This document shows, piece after piece, positions 20,089 through 27,519 of a stretch of 64,000 nucleotides of DNA. This stretch comes from Pseudomonadales bacterium. GTDB lineage: Bacteria > Pseudomonadota > Gammaproteobacteria > Pseudomonadales > UBA7239. The stretch lies in NCBI GenBank assembly GCA_028280345.1, contig JANQLY010000003.1:104495-168494 (forward strand). Direction: 5' to 3'. Made by a program: the position numbers and the translations under genes. Each line of letters opens with the position of its first letter. The first letter of the stretch is position 1. A model generated the notes under the pieces. That model made no database searches. It saw only the letters and a list, made by a program, of their open reading frames with translations, and was not told the DNA's origin.

Positions 20089-20099
20089 GGGAGCTGTCA

Positions 20100-20948
20100 A
20101 TGAAACAGTTTGTTGATATTTGTCTGTTAGTTTTATGCCTGTTGCCTGCTGCGGTAACTGCCCAGGACAGTTTTCGTTTCAAAGAACCTTACGATCTTGC
20201 CAGTGAATTAAAGGACTATCGCGTTGTCGCGCGCTATCCCCATGCAACGTCAATCTATACCCAGGGGCTTATGGTGCATGATGGCAAGCTTTGGGAAAGT
20301 GGTGGGTTGTATCGCAAATCGGCGATTTATCAGCGCACCATACCCTCGGATGAAGTGTTGTATCATGCCAGCTTGCCGCACATCTATTTTGCCGAGGGTT
20401 TAACCGTATTCGATAACAGGCTGTTTTTGTTAACGTGGAAGGCGGGTATTGCGTTTGAATTTCAGGTAGAGGAACTGTTGGGACAACAGCAACACGAGCA
20501 GCAGTTGGTTCCTAAAGAACATCGTTATGAGGGGTTTGGCTGGGGGCTGACACATAATGGTGAGCACCTGATTGTCTCTGATGGCAGTGATCGCTTGCGT
20601 TTTATAGACCCGGAAACCTTTGAAGTAAAACGCAGTTTGCCGGTAACGTTGTCCGGACGGCCGTTCTATCAACTGAATGAGCTGGAGTGGGTAGGGGGTT
20701 ATATTCTCGCCAATGTTTATCAGACAGATTTTATTGTTGCGATAGAGCCAGAAGAGGGCCGTGTTCGCTGGCGCCTGGACCTTTCTGAGTTGCGCAAAGA
20801 GGTATCTGAGATAAAACGCCCTTTTGGCACAAAAAAACCTGAAGTGCTAAACGGTATTGCTTATGATCCGGTGAGTGGGAATTTGCTGGTGACGGGCAAG
20901 TTCTGGCCGCGTTTATTTGAAATTCAGGTCATTGATGCAGATAAATGA
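20100..20948 (+). CDS. Exported glutaminyl-peptide cyclotransferase, cassette copy 1
   Basis: This is a plant/bacterial-type (beta-propeller) glutaminyl cyclase, which converts an N-terminal Gln of a protein to pyroglutamate. The 282-residue precursor has a signal peptide ending AAVTA, leaving a mature N-terminus of Gln-Asp-Ser. Family signatures present in order are TQGLMVHDGKLWESGG, FAEGLTVFDNRLFLLTWK, GFGWGLTHNGEHLIVSDGS, YQLNELEWVGGYILANV and LNGIAYDPVSGNLLVTGK, i.e. the propeller blades and the catalytic Glu/Trp region. The ATG is preceded by AGGGGAG. It lies 11 bp after the membrane gene and upstream of a fibre gene whose predicted mature protein starts with Gln, its likely substrate. 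It should act in the periplasm. Confidence 0.9.
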   Translation: MKQFVDICLLVLCLLPAAVTAQDSFRFKEPYDLASELKDYRVVARYPHATSIYTQGLMVHDGKLWESGGLYRKSAIYQRTIPSDEVLYHASLPHIYFAEGLTVFDNRLFLLTWKAGIAFEFQVEELLGQQQHEQQLVPKEHRYEGFGWGLTHNGEHLIVSDGSDRLRFIDPETFEVKRSLPVTLSGRPFYQLNELEWVGGYILANVYQTDFIVAIEPEEGRVRWRLDLSELRKEVSEIKRPFGTKKPEVLNGIAYDPVSGNLLVTGKFWPRLFEIQVIDADK

Positions 20949-20996
20949 TGGTGCCTTGAATCGCCCGATCAAACCAGGGCGTAGTGCACCGGGCAG

Positions 20997-21025
20997 ATAT
21001 AACCACTCTATCAATATGGTTATAT
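20997..21025. repeat. Inverted repeat upstream of the copy 1 fibre promoter
   Basis: ATATAACCA and TGGTTATAT form a perfect 9-bp inverted repeat with an 11-bp spacer, between the cyclase stop and the promoter at 21068. It could be a weak terminator for the cyclase transcript or an operator. It has no evident counterpart upstream of the copy 2 fibre. Confidence 0.35.
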
Positions 21026-21067
21026 TTCTCATGAACTTATAAACAGCTTCAAGATAAGGCATCTTTA

Positions 21068-21096
21068 TTGTTCCTTCATATCGCAAGTGCTAGGAT
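21068..21096 (+). promoter_or_regulatory. Putative promoter of the copy 1 fibre gene
   Basis: TTGTTC (21068-21073), a 17-bp spacer and an extended -10, TGC followed by TAGGAT (21091-21096). The same arrangement (TTGTTC, 17 bp, TGC-TACGAT), with further identical flanking bases (TCTTTATTGTTCCTT), is found at 30303-30331 upstream of the paralogous fibre. That independent recurrence is the main support. Confidence 0.6.
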
Positions 21097-21170
21097 GCCT
21101 GCTTAATTTTTGATACTCCTGCTTGTTTATCAGCGGTTTTATATAGTTTATTTATATAGAGGGAAGAATA

Positions 21171-22967
21171 ATGAACCACCTGCTAAAGCTCGGTAGCTCC
21201 ACCATACTATTGATTGGCTTTTCAGTCGCTCAGGCCCAGACCAACAATGAAACCCTGGGTACCGGGGCCGGGGCTGCATTATCGACGGGTGACTACAATG
21301 TCCTGATCGGTGATTATGCAGGTAACGCTGTTTCTTCAGGTTTGAATAATACCTTTGTCGGTGAGGCTGCCGGCTATAGCACAACGAGCGCATCGGACAA
21401 TACGTTTATTGGTCAGGATGCCGGTTGGTCTAATACCACTGGCCAGGATAATACGTTTATCGGCAGAAACGCAGGTTATTCAAATACCGCTACGGATAAT
21501 ACCTTTATCGGCACCGAGGCGGGAAAGAGTAACATCTCGGGTGTTGATAATACCTTTGTCGGTGAAGAGGCTGGGGAGTTCAATACTTCCGGACGCGAAA
21601 ATACCTTTATCGGTGAGGATGCCGGCTACAGCAATGTCGACGGTGATGACAATACCGCTGTTGGTAGCTCGGCGCTGCGTTCCAATGTGAATGGTAAATT
21701 TAATACCGCGGTCGGTTCCGAGGCTGCCTATGATATGAGCAATACCGGTGCGGAAAGCGCTGTGGGTCTTGCGGCGCGCAACACCGTGGTCGGTGCGGCA
21801 GCGGGTTTTGATATTGGTTCCGGTGTTGCAAATACCATGATTGGTGACAATGCCGGTTCCAACACCGAGTATGGCCACTTTAATACCTTTGTCGGCCATC
21901 AGGCCGGTACAGATAACAACCGTACCAATAGCCAGATCAATGCAAACCGCAACACGGCATTGGGTGCCTATGCCGGTTATACCAACCGGGACGGACAGGA
22001 CAATATTTGGATTGGGGCGTTGTCCAACTCCGGGCGTTGGACATTTGATCAGACTGTAGAGATCGCCCATTTGCGAGGCGCTGCCAATCACTGGAACCCC
22101 TTTGTCGATAATAGTAATGCCAGTGTCCCGAATGCCAATAGCGCTATTGAGCGATCGACAGTGGTTGGCTCCCAGGCCGGCGTGCAGCAAAATGATGGTG
22201 TGGCGTTGGGTTATTACACATTAACGGATGGTCTCGGTGCGATTGCGATTGGTGCCAATACCGAAAGTTTGTTCGCCGGCAGTGTGACCATTGGTTATGG
22301 CGCTACTGCGAAGGCGGCAGATACTGTGGTGATTGGTAACAACTCCACTGTCGCATGGACGCCGAATAGTGATGAGGTGACTGCACTTGGCAACAGCAGC
22401 TATCGTTTCACCGATGTGGTTTCTCAAAAAGCCACGATTAATGCGGCAATGGGTACGGCAGCTGAAATTGATTTATTCCCGAACGGCGGTGGAGCCTATG
22501 ATGATCAATGGACGATCCGCGCTGAAAGTGCCGGTAGTTTTAAGGTGTCTTCTTTTGCTACGGGTGTCGATGTTGATCTGATGACTATCGACAATACCGG
22601 TAATATGACCGTGGCCGGCGATGTGGTGGTCAATTCCGATGCGCGCCTGAAACAGAATATTGAAACCATTAGTAATGCGCTGGCGATGATTCAGGAGTTA
22701 TCGGGCAAGGCTTATGAGTGGAAGGCCAATCTTGGTCGCGATGATAAACAACACTACGGATTTCTGGCACAGGATGTGGAGCAGGTGATACCGGACGTTG
22801 TGTCTGAAAGTGACGGGGTTAAGTCCGTTAACTATCAGGCGATTTTGCCGATCCTCGTTAATGCGATGCAGGAGCAACAGCAACAGATTGAGCAGCAACA
22901 GCAGGAGATTGAATTACTGAAGCAGCAGATTACCCTTCAGCAATCATCGGGTCATCAGGTTAAGTAA
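21171..22967 (+). CDS. Exported repeat fibre with C-terminal S74 self-cleaving chaperone domain, copy 1
   Basis: The 598-residue precursor has a Sec signal peptide ending SVAQA and a predicted mature start of Gln-Thr-Asn-Asn-Glu. From about residue 59 to 190 it consists of 17-residue repeats of the type DNTFIGxxAGxSNTSGx, one of them 16 long, followed by degenerate repeats to about residue 420; these suggest a beta-roll or beta-solenoid stalk. The C-terminus is a Peptidase_S74 intramolecular chaperone: Ser489 in NSDARLK with Lys494 five residues on (the catalytic Ser-Lys spacing), then YEWK, HYGFLAQDVEQVIPDVV and a Gln-rich coiled coil. Known S74 domains trimerise fibres and then cut themselves off. 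No YadA-type outer-membrane anchor is present. It has its own promoter and follows a glutaminyl cyclase. Confidence 0.85.
   Translation: MNHLLKLGSSTILLIGFSVAQAQTNNETLGTGAGAALSTGDYNVLIGDYAGNAVSSGLNNTFVGEAAGYSTTSASDNTFIGQDAGWSNTTGQDNTFIGRNAGYSNTATDNTFIGTEAGKSNISGVDNTFVGEEAGEFNTSGRENTFIGEDAGYSNVDGDDNTAVGSSALRSNVNGKFNTAVGSEAAYDMSNTGAESAVGLAARNTVVGAAAGFDIGSGVANTMIGDNAGSNTEYGHFNTFVGHQAGTDNNRTNSQINANRNTALGAYAGYTNRDGQDNIWIGALSNSGRWTFDQTVEIAHLRGAANHWNPFVDNSNASVPNANSAIERSTVVGSQAGVQQNDGVALGYYTLTDGLGAIAIGANTESLFAGSVTIGYGATAKAADTVVIGNNSTVAWTPNSDEVTALGNSSYRFTDVVSQKATINAAMGTAAEIDLFPNGGGAYDDQWTIRAESAGSFKVSSFATGVDVDLMTIDNTGNMTVAGDVVVNSDARLKQNIETISNALAMIQELSGKAYEWKANLGRDDKQHYGFLAQDVEQVIPDVVSESDGVKSVNYQAILPILVNAMQEQQQQIEQQQQEIELLKQQITLQQSSGHQVK
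21345..21740 (+). repeat. In-frame 51-bp tandem repeats in the copy 1 fibre gene
   Basis: Seven consecutive units plus a partial one encode NTF(I/V)GxxAG peptides with 51-bp (17-codon) period; the third unit is one codon shorter. The gene at 30527 has the same number and order of units with the same short third unit, so the array predates the cassette duplication. Confidence 0.8.
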
Positions 22968-23023
22968 CAGGTTAAGAGTTCCTGACGTTTGTTTAAAACA
23001 CTGTTGCTTTGATAAAGGAATCA

Positions 23024-24712
23024 ATGACTATGTGCTTCCATAAACTGACCAGACATTTTGTTCACTTATTGATTGTAGGTGCCCTGTTTTTTTCCCTGGG
23101 AAGTATGGCCGGCACGGTGACAGTAAATGGTGCTATTAGTGGTAACGGCAAGATAACGTCAACAACGCTTAATGTGAATAATGCTGGTGCTTTGAGCCCG
23201 GGTGACAATGCAGTAGGTTGTTTAACCGCCGAGTCTGGTCTGACATTAAATGCCGGTAGTTTATTTAATGTTGTGATCAGTTCAACCGTGGCGTGCAGTG
23301 GTTACGATCAGTTATCGGTGATAGGTAGCGTAGCGATTTCCGGCGCGACATTAAATGCCTCTGTAAACAGCTACTCGATTCAGCCCTATGACAGCTTTAC
23401 GATTATCGACAACGACGGTGTCGATGCGGTTACCGGGACATTCAATGGTCTGCCAGAAGACGGCTCATTAGTGCTGGACGGCAAGGTCGTTTATATCACC
23501 TATGTTGGGGGTGATGGCAATGATGTTGTGTTGACCTATAAAAATGATGATGACAACGATGGTATGCCGAATGATTGGGAGCAGCAGTATAGCCCCACAT
23601 TAGACCCGCTGGTTAACGATGCCGCAGCAGACCCGGATATGGATGGCATCACTAACCTCGATGAATACCTGAATGGCTCCGATCCGACGGTATCTGATTT
23701 TGTACCCGCTGTGCCTTATGACGTTAATGCCGACAGCGATGGCGATCTGGTGTTCCAGACCACTGGTGCCGGTTCTGTTGTTGTCTGGCAGCTACAGGAT
23801 GCACTGCGTGACAGCTCGGTGTATATCGCAGATATCAGTGCCAACCTCGTGGCGATGACAGATGTGGATGCCGACAGTGATGTGGATCTGCTATTCCAGG
23901 ATGGTTCGGGCAATGTCACGCTGTGGGTAATGCAGAACGGTCTGCGTCAGTCTGCGCTCTGGCTCGGTGTACAAAGCGGCTATGACTTGACGGCCACCGG
24001 TGATCTGGACGGTGATGGTGACGGTGATCTGGTGTTCAATGATGGGGCTGGCAATATTATTGTCTGGGTGATGCAGGATGCCGCACGGCAATCCTCTTCC
24101 TGGTTAGGACAATGGGCTGGCCAGTCAGTAGCTGCCGTCGCGGATGTAGATAACGACGGTGACGTCGATATTGTCACCCAGGATGCTTCCGGCAATGTCA
24201 ATGTTGTTGAGATGGAAAATGCCGCGAAGGTTATTGCGCGCTGGCTTGGTGTCTGGGCGGGCCGATCGGTGGTCGGTGCCGGCGATGCGGATAACGACGG
24301 TGATGCAGATATCTTTATGGAAACCACCACGCCCACTGGTGATGTGATGGTGATTGAAATGGAGAACGGCAGCAAAGTGCTGGGTCGCTGGCTTGGTGTC
24401 TGGACGGATACTCAGGTGCTCGGTCTCGGTGATATCGATGGCGATGGTGATGCTGATCTGATTCAGCAAAACAGCGGTACCGGTTCAGTTCAGGTAGTCG
24501 AAATTGAGAATGCTGCAAAAATTACCGGACGTTGGCTTGGTAACTTTGCTTACGATCTGAAAGGTGCGGTTGATGCCGACGCCGATGGCGATGTCGATGT
24601 GGTGTTACAGGATGGTTCCGGTAACGTTGCTCTGATCGAGCTGGAAAATGGCGTTAAAGTCGGCGGTGCGAAATGGCTTGGCATTAATAGCGGTACGCTG
24701 ATATTGCCCTGA
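23024..24712 (+). CDS. Exported beta-strand and FG-GAP/VCBS-like repeat protein, copy 1
   Basis: The product has about 562 residues with a signal peptide ending LGSMA. The N-terminal part (about 30-180) resembles autotransporter passenger strands: NGAISGNGKITS, a Cys pair (VGCL and VACSGYDQL) and YVGGDGNDVVLTY. A Ca-binding thrombospondin-3-like linker follows (DDDNDGMPNDWE, then DPDMDGITNLDEYLNGSDP). The rest is about seven FG-GAP/VCBS-like blades, each with D-x-D-x-D-G-D and a VxxMxNxxRWLG strand, suggesting a calcium-dependent beta-propeller adhesin. The frame opens with TTG at 23009; ATG 23024 sits close behind AAAGGAA, and ATG 23030 is an alternative. It follows the fibre by 56 bp and ends at a strong terminator. 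A longer paralogue is at 32470-35469. Confidence 0.75.
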   Translation: MTMCFHKLTRHFVHLLIVGALFFSLGSMAGTVTVNGAISGNGKITSTTLNVNNAGALSPGDNAVGCLTAESGLTLNAGSLFNVVISSTVACSGYDQLSVIGSVAISGATLNASVNSYSIQPYDSFTIIDNDGVDAVTGTFNGLPEDGSLVLDGKVVYITYVGGDGNDVVLTYKNDDDNDGMPNDWEQQYSPTLDPLVNDAAADPDMDGITNLDEYLNGSDPTVSDFVPAVPYDVNADSDGDLVFQTTGAGSVVVWQLQDALRDSSVYIADISANLVAMTDVDADSDVDLLFQDGSGNVTLWVMQNGLRQSALWLGVQSGYDLTATGDLDGDGDGDLVFNDGAGNIIVWVMQDAARQSSSWLGQWAGQSVAAVADVDNDGDVDIVTQDASGNVNVVEMENAAKVIARWLGVWAGRSVVGAGDADNDGDADIFMETTTPTGDVMVIEMENGSKVLGRWLGVWTDTQVLGLGDIDGDGDADLIQQNSGTGSVQVVEIENAAKITGRWLGNFAYDLKGAVDADADGDVDVVLQDGSGNVALIELENGVKVGGAKWLGINSGTLILP

Positions 24713-24748
24713 TCGGTTAACCGGTCATTCATTGGCCATAGATTGTCA

Positions 24749-24777
24749 GGGCTAACACCTCGTGTTAGCCCTTTTTT
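24749..24777 (+). terminator. Rho-independent terminator of cassette copy 1
   Basis: GGGCTAACAC, a CTC loop, GTGTTAGCCC and six T residues give a perfect 10-bp stem. It is 37 bp after the stop of the FG-GAP-like gene and directly before the convergent TMTC-like gene. Confidence 0.92.
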
Positions 24778-24789
24778 ATGGATTGCATC

Positions 24790-26547
24790 TTACTGCCTGG
24801 TCTCGTTAGCCAGACGTTGATAATGTTGCTGGAACAGGGCGTTATGCGGTGCAAGTTCTACAGCCTGTTTTACATCGGCAAGCGCGGCTTCGTGACGCCC
24901 TTTACGTTTATGAATCATGCCGCGATTAAACCAGGCCAGCGCATAGTTAGGGTCTGCCTCAATCGCTTTATTGATATTAAATAATCCGACCTGGTGGTTG
25001 TCATTGAGTTGCAAAATACAGATGCCGCGGTTTAAATAAGCGCGGGCGTGATTTGGGTTGCGCTCTATCGTGGCGCTGAAATCTTCAATCGCTTTAAACA
25101 GCTCTCCGCGTTTCATAAATAGTCGCCCGCGTTCGAAATACACACCGGAAAAATTCGGATTCAGAGCAATAGCCTCGTTGAGATCCTGCTGTGCCTGGGG
25201 GTAGTTGCCAGCGTTGGTATGGTATTGTCCGCGGCTTTGCCAGGCAAAGTAGTGTTCGGGGTAAGCTTTGATTACAGCGCTCCACAGGGTTTCGCTGTTT
25301 TTCCAGACCTGCATATATTGAAACGATAAAACACTCAATGCGCCGAGCCAGATAGTGAGAATAATGGTTACCAGAGGTTTGTTGTGGCCGCTTAACAGGC
25401 GCTGAATCGCAAAAGCGAAGCAATAGAATAATCCGATATAGGCAATATAGGTATAGCGCTCGGCTTGTACCGCTTTGCCGAAGGGCAGGATTTGTAACAG
25501 CGGTGCAATGGATACAAGAAAAAAGGCGAGGCCGAAGAACAGTGCCGGGTAGTGTTTCCATGCTTTAAAAAGAACCATCAACAGAATAAGAAACGGAATA
25601 ATAGATAGGTAGTAACTGGTTGGCAGGTCAATGCCTTCGAGAAACGGAAACGGATGGAACGGAGATAGTGAATACGGCACCACAGCTTTGATCAGATAGC
25701 TGATAGTGTTGAAAATGCCGATAAAAATGGTCTTCTGGTAAGGGTATTCGTCGAGCCCGAGCAGGGAGTCTACATTTTGTTGATCGTGCTTGATTAACCA
25801 GATCATTAATACACTGACAAGGATTAATGGCAGCTTGTCGATAATTCTGCCACGCAATTGCGCGAAGCTGCGGTCGCCCTGCAAATAATCAATCAGCAGC
25901 AGAATCAGTGGCAGGGTAATCGCAATGCCCTTGGCGAGCAGGGCGAGTACAAAACTCAACAGTACCAGGCTGTAGAACAAAAAGCGTGGCCGCGCCATGG
26001 CAGTTTCCCGGTAACGCATATAAAACAGACAGCAGGCGAGAAAAAACAGACAACACAGCACATCCTTGCGTGCTGAAATCCAGGCGACAGATTCAATATG
26101 CATGGGATGGATGCCGAATAGCAGTGCACCGAAAAAGGCGATGGCTTTTTGGCCGGGGGCGTTATGTCCGGATAGGCGCAAAAATAATATAAACACCAGT
26201 GCGGTATTCGCCAGATGTAACAGTAAACTGGTCAGGTGAAAGCCAAATGCATTGGTTTCCCAGAGCTTGTAGTCAATGGCCAGAGAGAGAATGGCTATGG
26301 GATGGTAGATACCTGGTGCCCCTGGATCGGTAAACATATATTTCAAGTTGCCCGCGGAGAGGCTATCCGGTGTGGCAACCTGGGGGTTCTCCAGCACAAA
26401 AACGCCGTCATCCCAGTTTGTCCAGTCATTGAGTAGTGTCGGGCTGAAACAGATGCCGGTAATAAATACTGCAACGAGCATCAGATCAACAGGCGACAGG
26501 GTTGTGAGGCGGTTGATTAAGCCAGTGTTGTTTTGATCCGAGCCCAT
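24790..26547 (-). CDS. TMTC-like membrane TPR protein (putative O-glycosyltransferase)
   Basis: This protein of about 585 residues has roughly ten membrane helices followed by at least four tetratricopeptide repeats (WQSRGQYHTNAGNYPQAQQDL, FERGRLFMKRGELFKAIEDF, YLNRGICILQLNDN, WFNRGMIHKRKGRHEAALAD). The first periplasmic loop has NWDDGVFVLENP, the acidic GT-C motif of TMTC/PMT-type enzymes, and a later loop has GIHPMHIESVAWISARKD, strongly TMTC-like. In eukaryotes TMTC proteins are O-mannosyltransferases using a polyprenyl-phosphate sugar; the bacterial members are little studied. The open frame extends 31 codons upstream, but ATG 26547 follows AGGAAGCACCT. It is divergent from a polyprenyl-phosphate sugar synthase-like gene, a fitting donor enzyme. 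Confidence 0.7.
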   Translation of the reverse strand: MGSDQNNTGLINRLTTLSPVDLMLVAVFITGICFSPTLLNDWTNWDDGVFVLENPQVATPDSLSAGNLKYMFTDPGAPGIYHPIAILSLAIDYKLWETNAFGFHLTSLLLHLANTALVFILFLRLSGHNAPGQKAIAFFGALLFGIHPMHIESVAWISARKDVLCCLFFLACCLFYMRYRETAMARPRFLFYSLVLLSFVLALLAKGIAITLPLILLLIDYLQGDRSFAQLRGRIIDKLPLILVSVLMIWLIKHDQQNVDSLLGLDEYPYQKTIFIGIFNTISYLIKAVVPYSLSPFHPFPFLEGIDLPTSYYLSIIPFLILLMVLFKAWKHYPALFFGLAFFLVSIAPLLQILPFGKAVQAERYTYIAYIGLFYCFAFAIQRLLSGHNKPLVTIILTIWLGALSVLSFQYMQVWKNSETLWSAVIKAYPEHYFAWQSRGQYHTNAGNYPQAQQDLNEAIALNPNFSGVYFERGRLFMKRGELFKAIEDFSATIERNPNHARAYLNRGICILQLNDNHQVGLFNINKAIEADPNYALAWFNRGMIHKRKGRHEAALADVKQAVELAPHNALFQQHYQRLANETRQ

Positions 26548-26748
26548 AGGTGCTTCCTGTTGTATTGGGTGTTGTCTCTGGTGTGATGTACGGTTAGCAG
26601 GCAAATTGGGCCGGCGAGCCGGTAACAAGCCAATAACCAATAAGTTAATACCAATCAGTTGATGTTAATAAAAAGTGCCGCTGTATTTTGAACCGGCTTC
26701 TAGTTTATCATCACCGCTTTGCCTGAATTCAAGTTATTCCTGTTGCCA

Positions 26749-27519
26749 ATGATAAATGGAGAGAAAGTAATCGTCATTATGCCGGCTTTTAATGCCGGTA
26801 AGACGCTTGAGGCAACCTGGCGGGAAATCCCCCGTGACATTGTCGATGAAATTGTACTGGTTGATGATGGTAGTACAGACAATACTCTGGCAATCGCACA
26901 GCAGTTGGGTATTGAGCATGTGATTGCCCATGATGAAAATCGCGGTTATGGCGGCAATCAAAAGACCTGCTACAACCAGGCTCGGGAGCTTGGTGCTGAT
27001 ATTGTGATCATGTTGCACCCGGATTATCAATACACGCCAAAACTGATTCCGGCTATGGCGAGCCTGATTGCAGAAGATGTTTATCCGGTAGTGATTGGCT
27101 CACGCATTCTCGGCAAGGAGGCGGTCAAAAGAGGTATGCCAATCTATAAGTATATTGCCAATCGCCTATTGACCCTGTTCCAGAATATGCTGATGGGGCA
27201 AAAGTTATCGGAGTACCATACCGGTTACCGTGCGTATAAGTCAGATGTGCTGGAAACAATAAACTATGAGCAGAATTCCAACGATTTTGTGTTTGATAAT
27301 CAGTTTCTCGCCCAGGTGTTGTATGCGGGCTACAGCATTGCTGAAATTACCTGCCCGGCAAATTATTTTCCCGAGGCATCGTCGATTAACTTTATTCGCA
27401 GCATTAAATATGGTCTTGGTGTATTAATGGTTTCGCTGCAATACCGATTGGCCAAGCTCGGTGTGCCGGTAAAACTGTTTTCCGACATCACTGTAAAAAA
27501 CGGAAAACAGAATGATTAA
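26749..27519 (+). CDS. Family 2 glycosyltransferase, DPM/polyprenyl-phosphate sugar synthase-like
   Basis: This GT-A fold glycosyltransferase has about 256 residues. KVIVIMPAFNAGKTL and EIVLVDDGSTDNT form the nucleotide-sugar site, IVIMLHPDYQY carries the metal-binding acidic region (DPD-like) and GYRAYKSDVLE is the acceptor-side loop. It lacks the C-terminal membrane helices of ArnC/GtrB types, so it resembles soluble dolichyl-phosphate mannose synthases. The frame opens with TTG at 26719; ATG 26749 gives a compact N-terminus. It likely makes a polyprenyl-phosphate-linked sugar used by GT-C enzymes such as the TMTC-like neighbour or the TPR membrane protein, whose ATG lies 8 bp inside its 3' end (ATGATTAA), implying translational coupling. 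Substrate is unknown. Confidence 0.8.
   Translation: MINGEKVIVIMPAFNAGKTLEATWREIPRDIVDEIVLVDDGSTDNTLAIAQQLGIEHVIAHDENRGYGGNQKTCYNQARELGADIVIMLHPDYQYTPKLIPAMASLIAEDVYPVVIGSRILGKEAVKRGMPIYKYIANRLLTLFQNMLMGQKLSEYHTGYRAYKSDVLETINYEQNSNDFVFDNQFLAQVLYAGYSIAEITCPANYFPEASSINFIRSIKYGLGVLMVSLQYRLAKLGVPVKLFSDITVKNGKQND

Noticed and set aside
21480..22190. 236-codon minus-strand ORF over the fibre repeats
   Set aside because: The 51-bp repeats keep a minus frame open by periodicity; the same happens antisense to the second fibre. No signal of a real gene.
21171..22967. YadA-type trimeric autotransporter
   Set aside because: The repeats are 17 residues with NTFIG rather than YadA head repeats, and there is no C-terminal barrel anchor; the C-terminus is an S74 chaperone.
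24790..26640. Longer N-terminus of the TMTC-like protein
   Set aside because: The extra 31 residues are basic and polar with no ribosome binding site; ATG 26547 is preceded by AGGAAG and fits the family.
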